64,000 nt of DNA. Source: Candidatus Allofournierella merdigallinarum. Lineage in GTDB: Bacteria > Bacillota > Clostridia > Oscillospirales > Ruminococcaceae. Under the pieces are notes generated by a model. The model made no database searches, had not been told where the DNA came from, and saw only the letters and a program-made list of their open reading frames with translations. Numbering within the stretch: position 1 is the first letter of the stretch; each line of letters opens with the position of its first letter. The stretch lies in assembly GCA_019117205.1 (NCBI GenBank), contig DXAC01000011.1:33614-97613 (forward strand), read 5' to 3'. The position numbers were made by a program, and so were the translations under genes. Shown here one piece after another: positions 57,634 through 64,000 of this stretch.

Positions 57634-59565
57634 ATGGCCTATAAAGCGATCAGCATGCCCAGCGCCAGCGCGCCGAGCTTGTCGCAGATCAACGTTACCA
57701 ATTTTCTCGGGGTGGACCTGACAAACCAGCCCAGCAACGTGGACAAAAGCCGAAGCCCCCAAGCGCCCAACATGATCCGGGATGTGCCGGGCAAGGTGCG
57801 AAAACGCATGGGCTGGCACACCCTGGTGACTATGGAGGAGCGGATCAACGGGTATCATCCGCTGGCGGACCACGACCCGCTGCTCCATGTGGGCACGAAA
57901 CTTTACAAATTGCCCGGTGGGATGGAAGGACTGGCGACGTACGGAGCCGCCCTGCAAAACGGAGAAGAAAGCGAGAACGAGCCTGAGGAGGTCTATACCG
58001 ACGCGGCCGACGGGCGAAGTAAAAGCTGGGAGTTCGACGGGAAACTCTATATCGCTGACGGAAAGGCGCTCCTGGTGTACGACGGCACACAAGTGGTGAA
58101 GGCGTCCACCATCGCAAAAATCCCCCTGGTGACCATTGCCAAGGCCCCGGCGGGCGGCGGACAGCAGTATGAAGACCTGAATCTGTTGCAGCCGCTGTTT
58201 GAGGAGGATTTTCTGGGCACCGAGGAAAACGAAACGGTCTACCAGCTGAGCTTTGGCCAGCTGGATGAAACGCCAGTGCAGGTGCAGCTTCTGCAGGAGG
58301 ACGGGAGCTGGGCAGAAAAGACAGAGGACACAGACTTCACGGTGAACCGGGAGACCGGGGCAGTGACTTTTGTGGAGGCACCGGGGAAAAGCCCCGTGGC
58401 GGGGCAGGACAATGTGAAGATCATCGCCAGCCGTACGGTGGAAGGTTATGCGGACCGAATCAATAAATGTTCCATTGGCATTCCTTTTGGAGTGAACGGG
58501 GCGGCGGACCGCCTTTTTCTGGCAGGCAACCCGGAGCTGGGGCACTATGACTGGTACAGCGGCCAGAACGACCCAGGGTACTGGGGTGATACGGCATACA
58601 GCGTATTGGGGCAGAGCGACAGCGCCATTGTGGGCTACTCCATCGTCAATGCCCGTCTGGCTGCCCACAAAAATGCGGCGGCGGCCGAGAGAAACATCAT
58701 TGTCCGCGAGGGCAATCTGGTGGACTCCAAGCCCAGCTTTCCCATTGTGAATATCCTCCAGGGTGAGGGAGCGATAGCCCCGCACAGCTTTGCCTATTTG
58801 GCAACAGAGCCGCTGTTTCTAACAAAACTGGGGCTCTACGCCCTGACCACCGCTGACATCACTGGTGAAAAGTACGCTCAGCAGCGAAGTTTCTATCTAA
58901 ACGGCGCACTGCTGGAGGAGAACGGCCTGGAGGACTGCTTTGCGGCTGTTTTCAAGGATATGTACTGGCTCTGCGTGAATGGCAAGGCATACATCCTGGA
59001 CGGTCTGCAGTCGGTGAGTACGGACCGTTCGGCGCCATACTCGACCCGGCAGTATGCCGGCTTCCTCTGCACAAACATACCTGCCCGCGTCATGTGGGTG
59101 GAGGACGGAACGCTGTATTTCGGCAGCCCCGGCGGGCAGGTCCGGGCATTTTATACCGACCCGGCGCAGCTCACCAGCTACAACGATGACGGCGAGCCGA
59201 TCTACGCCTGCTGGCGCATGCCGGACCTTCAGGGCAAGAACTTTTACCGAAACAAGACGTTCTCTCGGTTTTCCGTTGAGCTTTCCAGCGCGGTGGCCAC
59301 CAGCGTGGAGGCATGGGGGCGGGTGGACGGTTTGTGGGAGCTTCTTTTTTCAGATGATACCAGCGCCAGGTATTTCGATTGGGGCAACATCGACTGGAGC
59401 AAATGGACCTGGTCCAGCGATGACACCCCCCGGACCATCGGTCAGAAGATCCGTATCAAGAAGGTGGACAAGGCGGGGTTCCGGGTGGAAAACGGTGCGC
59501 TGAACGAGCCTTTTGGCCTGGAGGCCATCAGCGTCGAGTTTGTGGAGACGGGCTATTACCGATAA
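57634..59565 (+). CDS. Tail nozzle / DNA-stabilisation-like protein (P22 gp10, T7 gp12 type)
   Basis: A 643-residue beta-rich protein. The start has the pattern of nozzle propellers: GVDLTNQPSNVDKSRSPQAP then NMIRDVPGKVRKRMGW, as in the G-x-D-x(n)-P..A-x-N-x-R-x(4)-L-x-KR-x-G-W block of such proteins. Repeats of short strands follow (LYIADGKALLVYDG; LYFGSPGGQVRAFY). It would close the short tail tube. No close match can be checked here. Confidence 0.65.
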   Translation: MAYKAISMPSASAPSLSQINVTNFLGVDLTNQPSNVDKSRSPQAPNMIRDVPGKVRKRMGWHTLVTMEERINGYHPLADHDPLLHVGTKLYKLPGGMEGLATYGAALQNGEESENEPEEVYTDAADGRSKSWEFDGKLYIADGKALLVYDGTQVVKASTIAKIPLVTIAKAPAGGGQQYEDLNLLQPLFEEDFLGTEENETVYQLSFGQLDETPVQVQLLQEDGSWAEKTEDTDFTVNRETGAVTFVEAPGKSPVAGQDNVKIIASRTVEGYADRINKCSIGIPFGVNGAADRLFLAGNPELGHYDWYSGQNDPGYWGDTAYSVLGQSDSAIVGYSIVNARLAAHKNAAAAERNIIVREGNLVDSKPSFPIVNILQGEGAIAPHSFAYLATEPLFLTKLGLYALTTADITGEKYAQQRSFYLNGALLEENGLEDCFAAVFKDMYWLCVNGKAYILDGLQSVSTDRSAPYSTRQYAGFLCTNIPARVMWVEDGTLYFGSPGGQVRAFYTDPAQLTSYNDDGEPIYACWRMPDLQGKNFYRNKTFSRFSVELSSAVATSVEAWGRVDGLWELLFSDDTSARYFDWGNIDWSKWTWSSDDTPRTIGQKIRIKKVDKAGFRVENGALNEPFGLEAISVEFVETGYYR

Positions 59566-59574
59566 GGAGCAGAT

Positions 59575-61263
59575 ATGGAATACACCGAGATTTGGCAAAA
59601 ATACGAGGCCGGAAAAGATCATCACCAGCGGCATGGGATGTACCAGTCGGTAAAAAAATGCCATCGTTTTTACGAGGGTGACCAGTGGCATGGCATGAAG
59701 GCCGGCGGGGAATCCCTCCCTGTGCTGAACTTTATCAAACCCATCGCCCGATATCAGATCAACATGGTGGCCATGAACGATATGGCCATGATCTTCACAA
59801 GCATGGTGCCGGACCCGGCAGTGCAGGCCCTCTGCAAGGATCTTACCCACTTTGCGGCGGCTCAGGCGGAGAAGTCGAAACTGGACCAGAAGAAATGGGA
59901 GATCGTCAAAAACGCCTGCATTACCGGCGACCACTATATGTATGTGTTCGACGCACGCAAGCCCAGCGAAAGCGTTGTGCAGGAGCTCAGCCCGCAACTG
60001 GTCATGCGCCTGGTGGAAAAAGACGACCTTTATCTGGCAAATGAAGAGGAGGCGGATCTCTCCCGTCAGGAGTGGATCATCATTGCCGAACGGCTGCCGG
60101 TGGAAGAGGTCAAGCGCCGGGCGCGTGCGGCAAAGCTCTCCGAGGAAGAGATTACCCTCATCGGGCCGGATGAGCAGACCGATGCCGGCGATGAGCCTTA
60201 CAAAGAAATGCATTCGGGCGAAGACAAATGCACCAGCCTGTTACATATGCGCCTCACAACTGATGGGTGCGCTTTCTGCCGGTCGGTCAGAAGTCTTGTG
60301 TATGAGCCGGAGCGCACGGTGCGCGGGCTGAAAATCTACCCTGTGTGCGGAATGCGCTGGGAGGCAAAGCACGGCAGTGCCCGGGGCCTCGGTGTGGTGG
60401 AGCGGCTGATCCCGAACCAGATCGAGGCCAACAAAACACTGGCCCGGCGCAGCTTGATTGTCAAGCGGTATGGATACCCCGTCGCCATCGTGGACGCGAA
60501 AAAGGTGCTTAACCCGGAGGCGCTTCTGACCGTCGGCTCTATCGTCAAGGTGGACAACCTGGGCGCGAACCCCGTGAGCAGCATGGTGCAGTATCTGCAG
60601 CCGGCGGGCCCCGGCGGGGACGCGGCAGCTCTGGAGGCAGAGCTGCTCACCCAGAGCCGGGAACTGGAAGGCGCCGGAGAGGCAGCCACCGGCCAGGTGG
60701 ACCCCACCCAGGCCAGCGGCGAGGCGATCAAGGCGGCGCGGGATCAGAGCGCCCTCAATCTCAACGAGCAGACGGCAAACTATAAGCAGTTTATCGAGGA
60801 CCTTGCGCAGATCTGGTATCAGCTGTGGATGGCCTATGCCACCAACGGCCTCTTGATCCGATACACTACTGAGGATGACAAGCAGGTGGAGGAGATCATC
60901 GAGCAGGCGCAGCTGCAGGCCGCCGACATCAATATCCGCATTGATGTGAGCCCTGTGGACCCATACAGCGTAATGAGCCGGGAAATGGCGCTGGAGAACG
61001 CCCTGGCAGCGGGACACATCAACTTCGAGGAATACGTTAAATCGCTCGATACCAACAGTGGTGTGCCGAAGGAGAAGTTCCAGGCGATCATCAACGCACG
61101 CAAGCAGCCGGTACAAACCCAGGCAGCCACAACCCAGGCGGCGCTGCCGATGGAAATGCCGGCGTCCATAGACCAGACTGCCGGCGGACAGGTACCGGCG
61201 GACATGCTTATGACGATGGCCGGTGCCGGAGGGGGTGAGATGAATGCTTTGCCCGTTGTGTAA
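59575..61263 (+). CDS. Portal protein
   Basis: A 562-residue portal: N-terminal FYEGDQWHGMKAGG and LPVLNFIKPIARYQINMVA, the wing and crown region, GLGVVERLIPNQIEANKTLA and a Gln/Ala-rich C-terminus. It forms the ring through which DNA enters the head. Placed between nozzle and scaffold genes. Confidence 0.88.
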   Translation: MEYTEIWQKYEAGKDHHQRHGMYQSVKKCHRFYEGDQWHGMKAGGESLPVLNFIKPIARYQINMVAMNDMAMIFTSMVPDPAVQALCKDLTHFAAAQAEKSKLDQKKWEIVKNACITGDHYMYVFDARKPSESVVQELSPQLVMRLVEKDDLYLANEEEADLSRQEWIIIAERLPVEEVKRRARAAKLSEEEITLIGPDEQTDAGDEPYKEMHSGEDKCTSLLHMRLTTDGCAFCRSVRSLVYEPERTVRGLKIYPVCGMRWEAKHGSARGLGVVERLIPNQIEANKTLARRSLIVKRYGYPVAIVDAKKVLNPEALLTVGSIVKVDNLGANPVSSMVQYLQPAGPGGDAAALEAELLTQSRELEGAGEAATGQVDPTQASGEAIKAARDQSALNLNEQTANYKQFIEDLAQIWYQLWMAYATNGLLIRYTTEDDKQVEEIIEQAQLQAADINIRIDVSPVDPYSVMSREMALENALAAGHINFEEYVKSLDTNSGVPKEKFQAIINARKQPVQTQAATTQAALPMEMPASIDQTAGGQVPADMLMTMAGAGGGEMNALPVV

Positions 61264-61423
61264 ATGCGAAATGCGCATTGGCGGAAGCCGCACTGTTGTG
61301 GAGGGGGATACCAGCCCGGACACCGAGACCAGGGTCTACACCGAACAGGACCTTGTATGCCGGAACCCGGCCTGTGATAACCGGGATCGTGTGGTGGAAA
61401 CAGTCCGCACCCGCCTTGTGTAA
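61244..61423 (+). CDS. Small zinc-ribbon phage protein
   Basis: A 59-residue frame (CPLCKC near the start, CRNPAC near residue 40) overlapping the portal end, with GGAGGGGGTGA before ATG 61244. Likely binds zinc. Ends in TAA at 61423. Function unknown. Confidence 0.65.
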   Translation: MLCPLCKCEMRIGGSRTVVEGDTSPDTETRVYTEQDLVCRNPACDNRDRVVETVRTRLV

Positions 61424-61430
61424 ATCCGTC

Positions 61431-61452
61431 AAAAAGCCCCGGCGGGGCTTTT
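61431..61452 (+). terminator. Hairpin between portal and scaffold genes
   Basis: AAAAGCCCC-GG-CGGGGCTTTT perfect stem with a short T-run, eight bases after the small zinc-protein gene. Confidence 0.6.
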
Positions 61453-61456
61453 GAAT

Positions 61457-61532
61457 ATCGCAGGAAGAGCGCAAAAATCCAAACCGCAAGGAACGCGCAA
61501 AAATCCAATCGCAGGAAGAGCGCAAAAATCCA
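61457..61532 (+). repeat. Three direct repeats of about 25 bases
   Basis: Copies at 61457-61482, 61483-61507 and 61508-61532, each with GCGCAAAAATCCA at the end; the first and third are almost identical (ATCGCAGGAAGAGC start). The last copy runs into the scaffold ribosome site. They contain AGGAAGAG purine blocks. Confidence 0.85.
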
Positions 61533-61543
61533 GGAGGACAACT

Positions 61544-62338
61544 ATGGAAAATGAGATGAACAACAGCACCGCCACCGTAAGCACCCAGGAGACCGGCGTT
61601 CACGCGGCTGCCGAGGCAAAGGATTCTCAGCCTGCCCCGGCGGGCACTGATACCGCTGCGGAGACTGTGAAGCCTGCCGAAGGCCAGGCGGAAAGCGCAT
61701 CAAACGAGAACAGTGCGGAAAAGCCCGTGCAAAGCGCGGAACAGAACCGGCGCTTCGCGGAACTTCGCCGGCAGACCCAGAGGGAACAGGTATTCCAGGA
61801 CCTCCTTGGCGATACCATCAATCCAGAAACGGGCAGGCCATTCTCCTCCATGCGCGAATTCGGCGAATGGAAAGAGCACCAGCGGCAGGCTGGAGAGGCG
61901 AAAGCCGTTGGCTTGACGCCGGAAAGCTATGCACAGCTGGAGGCCAGGATCGCACAGCACGTCAAAGAGACGGACCCGGAGTTGCAGAGGCAGGCCGCCG
62001 AACTGGGGCAGTTCCGTGCGATGCAGATGCAGCAGGTGTTTGACCGGGATCTCAAGGAAATCAAAAAAGCGTACCCGGACGAAAAAGCCGCCAGTGTGAC
62101 GGATCTGGGTGAAGAGTACATGACCATGATGGCCACCGGCAAAGTGAGTGCCCTGGCCGCCTATGAGGCGGTACGGGCTCAGAAAAACCGGCAGACCCCG
62201 CCCCCGCCCAGCATGGGCGACGTGGGGGGTGCCGGAAAGGAGCAGGGGTTCTTCACAAAAGAGGAAGTGGAGAAGATGACCCCGGCTCAGGTGAGCAAGA
62301 ACTATGAGAAGATCAGAGCCAGTATGAGCAGATGGTAA
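61544..62338 (+). CDS. Scaffold protein
   Basis: A 264-residue protein: a disordered, Ala/Glu/Thr-rich N-terminal third, a helical middle, and a basic C-terminal helix (EEVEKMTPAQVSKNYEKIRA) as in phage scaffold proteins. It lies between portal and coat genes, where scaffold genes occur. ATG 61544 with AGGAGGA. It should guide coat assembly and leave the head. Confidence 0.85.
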   Translation: MENEMNNSTATVSTQETGVHAAAEAKDSQPAPAGTDTAAETVKPAEGQAESASNENSAEKPVQSAEQNRRFAELRRQTQREQVFQDLLGDTINPETGRPFSSMREFGEWKEHQRQAGEAKAVGLTPESYAQLEARIAQHVKETDPELQRQAAELGQFRAMQMQQVFDRDLKEIKKAYPDEKAASVTDLGEEYMTMMATGKVSALAAYEAVRAQKNRQTPPPPSMGDVGGAGKEQGFFTKEEVEKMTPAQVSKNYEKIRASMSRW

Positions 62339-62356
62339 CTGGCAGAAAGGAGAACC

Positions 62357-63190
62357 ATGAGCTATAAGAACTTTATCCCCACCGTGTGGAGCGAGGCGAT
62401 TAACCGGGATCTGGAGCGCGCCCTCGTTTTCGCCGAGGACTGCAACCGGCAGTATGAGGGGGACGTGAAGAAGATGGGCGACACCGTCCGCATTCTGGGC
62501 GTGGGCAAGCCCACCATCACCGAAACTGTGGACAAGGAGATCACCCTGGATGATCCCGAAAACGTGGAAGACACCAGCGTGACCATGGCGATCCGCCATG
62601 TGGCCTACTTCAACTACAAGGTGGACGATATCGACAAGCGGCAGGCTGTGGGCGGCGTGATGGAGGCGCTGCAGGAGGAGGCTACCCAGGGCGTTGCAAA
62701 CAAGATGGATGCATTGATCGCGTCTCAGGCCCTGTCGAAGATGGCAAGGCTGTATTCAAAGGACACGGTAACGCTGACCGCCGAAAACGCCCTCAAAGAG
62801 CTGGATAAAGCAGCGACGATCCTGTATGAAAACGATGTACACCAAGGGACTAAGATCATCGCGGATGTGCCGCCGTGGCTGTATATCTGTGTGAAACAAG
62901 CTTACCTTGGGCGTGACACCGACAACAGCTCTATGATGAAGAATGGCAGGGTCTACCAATACGGCGACATCTTCATCAAGATGAGCAACAATACGGCGAA
63001 GAACAGTGCTGGCGACAGCATGGTTATGGTTCGTACCCAGAAAGCAATTGCCTTCGCAAACCCCATGACTCATGTGGAAGCATACCGCCCGGAAAGGGGC
63101 TTCAGCGATGCGGTCAAAGGCTTTGTGCTCTACGATTCCAAAATCGTGCGCCCCAAGGAGCTGGTCGTGATGAACGTGAAGTGCGGCTGA
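62357..63190 (+). CDS. Major capsid protein
   Basis: A 277-residue coat protein (start SYKNFIPTVWSEAINRDLER, then GDTVRILGVGKPTITETV, HVAYFNYKVDDIDKRQAVGG and PMTHVEAYRPERGFSDAVKG). The pattern is of the P22/HK97-fold coat proteins of Clostridia phages. It is preceded by scaffold with AAAGGAG. Confidence 0.88.
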   Translation: MSYKNFIPTVWSEAINRDLERALVFAEDCNRQYEGDVKKMGDTVRILGVGKPTITETVDKEITLDDPENVEDTSVTMAIRHVAYFNYKVDDIDKRQAVGGVMEALQEEATQGVANKMDALIASQALSKMARLYSKDTVTLTAENALKELDKAATILYENDVHQGTKIIADVPPWLYICVKQAYLGRDTDNSSMMKNGRVYQYGDIFIKMSNNTAKNSAGDSMVMVRTQKAIAFANPMTHVEAYRPERGFSDAVKGFVLYDSKIVRPKELVVMNVKCG

Positions 63191-63212
63191 CGACTGGAGA
63201 AAGGAGTAAACA

Positions 63213-63548
63213 ATGGCAGCGACTGAGATCACTTTGATCAAAGCGGAACTGAACGAGGGGGTCGACATGGAGGCGGCCCAGGCTTTGGACGGTACCGACG
63301 GGGCCTATCTCCCCTTTACTGGCCAGGACACCAAGATGGCGATCCTGCTCACCGGTACCGGCACCGTGGTGGTGAAAGCCGGCGACGGCATCCAGGGGGT
63401 GGCCGACCTCTCTGTGGTAATTGGCACCAACGGCACCCTGGTAGAGCTGGACAGCGGCGCGTTTAAAATCACTCAGGGTGAGCATAAGGGCAAGGTGCAT
63501 ATTACCGGCCCGACCACCGCGAAGGCGCAGATCCTGCAGTTGATGTGA
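63213..63548 (+). CDS. Small head decoration-like protein
   Basis: A 111-residue beta-rich protein (MAILLTGTGTVVVKAGDGIQ, then LVELDSGAFKITQGEHKGKV) just after the coat gene. Size, fold style and place fit a head decoration or stabilising protein. ATG with AAAGGAG. Confidence 0.72.
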   Translation: MAATEITLIKAELNEGVDMEAAQALDGTDGAYLPFTGQDTKMAILLTGTGTVVVKAGDGIQGVADLSVVIGTNGTLVELDSGAFKITQGEHKGKVHITGPTTAKAQILQLM

Positions 63549-63597
63549 CCAATGGGGCGGGGTTTCCCCGCCCCATTTCTCAGGAAAGGAGAACCGT

Positions 63598-64000
63598 ATG
63601 GCATTTGAGCGCATCACCGACGCAGACCTGCAGGGTAAAGGTGTCGTTGGACAGCCGAACAACCCTGGGTTGAGTGCCGTTGAAATGCAGAAAAGCGTTG
63701 AGCAGATTCCTCGTGAGGTGATTGTGCCAGCCTTCAATCGGCTTGCCAGCCAGCTGGAGGCGAGGAGCGCCGCCGCGGGCCTCGGAGCTGCGGTGCCCCC
63801 GGACCTGCCGGAGGAGACCACCGCCACGGTGCAAGGAGTGCTGGAAGCGGTACTGGGCAAGGGAGATGGCCACGCCGCCCGCGCCGACAACCCCCACGCT
63901 GTCACCGCTGCCCAGACTGGGGCCTACACCAAAGCGGAGGCCGACGCGGCCATCGCCCGGCGGGTGGTGGAGATCGGCACGGGGGACATGGCCCAGGCAG
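63598..64000 (+). CDS. Tail fibre-like protein, N-terminal part
   Basis: Open to the end of the window (134 residues). After a helical start (AFERITDADLQGKGVVGQPN) it has the fibre repeat HAARADNPHAVTAAQTGAYT, which is common in phage tail fibres and receptor-binding proteins. ATG 63598 follows GGAAAGGAG. The C-terminus lies outside the window. Confidence 0.78.
   Translation, partial: MAFERITDADLQGKGVVGQPNNPGLSAVEMQKSVEQIPREVIVPAFNRLASQLEARSAAAGLGAAVPPDLPEETTATVQGVLEAVLGKGDGHAARADNPHAVTAAQTGAYTKAEADAAIARRVVEIGTGDMAQA

Larger units (their letters stand above)
41950..64000 (+). mobile_element. Prophage, left part, inserted at the 3' end of ssrA
   Basis: A tyrosine integrase lies 72 bases after the tmRNA and points toward it, as in many elements that use the ssrA 3' end as attB. 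A lysogeny switch, early genes, terminase, portal, scaffold and coat genes follow in order. The left att core is probably within the T arm and acceptor end (about 41945-41972), remade by the phage. The right end is not in the window. Codon and base use is a little lower in GC in the early region than in the host part. Confidence 0.9.

Noticed and set aside
61457..61532. Possible CRISPR-like array
   Set aside because: The copies are directly joined with no spacers, only three in number, and no cas genes are near.

Overview
The window looks like the chromosome of a high-GC, anaerobic gut Clostridium-class bacterium, probably Oscillospiraceae (Gemmiger/Subdoligranulum/Faecalibacterium-like; inferred from gene content, strong purine-rich ribosome sites, the scr-dnaX-yaaK-recR order and the glutamine synthetase types, not from a search). 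It carries about 42 kb of host chromosome followed by the left 22 kb of a prophage inserted at the 3' end of ssrA.

1-6.4 kb is an operon for host glycans: the end of an ABC solute-binding protein, two permeases, a small membrane protein, a sulfatase without signal peptide and a GH112 galacto-/lacto-N-biose phosphorylase. 6.4-15.2 kb is a self-contained PTS operon: EI, HPr, a PRD regulator, IIA, IIB and a UlaA-type IIC, together with NanE and two SIS-domain sugar isomerases, pointing to amino-sugar uptake and conversion.

15.5-33.8 kb is a nitrogen-assimilation island: gltB-gltD-asnB, glnN (GSIII), pyrG, dapL, glnA (GSI) with a downstream ANTAR-domain antiterminator, and a sugar amidotransferase-hisF-hisH trio. 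Six transcription units here share one leader design: a small hairpin with the hexaloop AANGRC that overlaps the 5' arm of an intrinsic terminator. This is what an ANTAR protein is expected to bind, so I infer a local RNA-based nitrogen regulon run by the glnA-linked ANTAR protein. This is the main discovery of the window.

33.8-42 kb holds an EFR1-type ferredoxin, an ECF sigma/anti-sigma operon, a family-4 uracil-DNA glycosylase, a PduL phosphotransacylase, the SRP RNA, dnaX (apparently with an AUC start), ybaB, recR, smpB and tmRNA.

42-64 kb is the prophage: integrase, a LexA/CI-like repressor co-transcribed with a membrane protein, a Cro-like gene with repeated operators, many small early genes including PcfK/PcfJ-like proteins and several Cys-rich zinc proteins, an HUH-type Rep-like protein, and then a head module (terminase, P22/T7-nozzle-like protein, portal, scaffold, coat protein, decoration protein, start of a tail fibre) that suggests a short-tailed phage. 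The right end of the prophage lies beyond the window.
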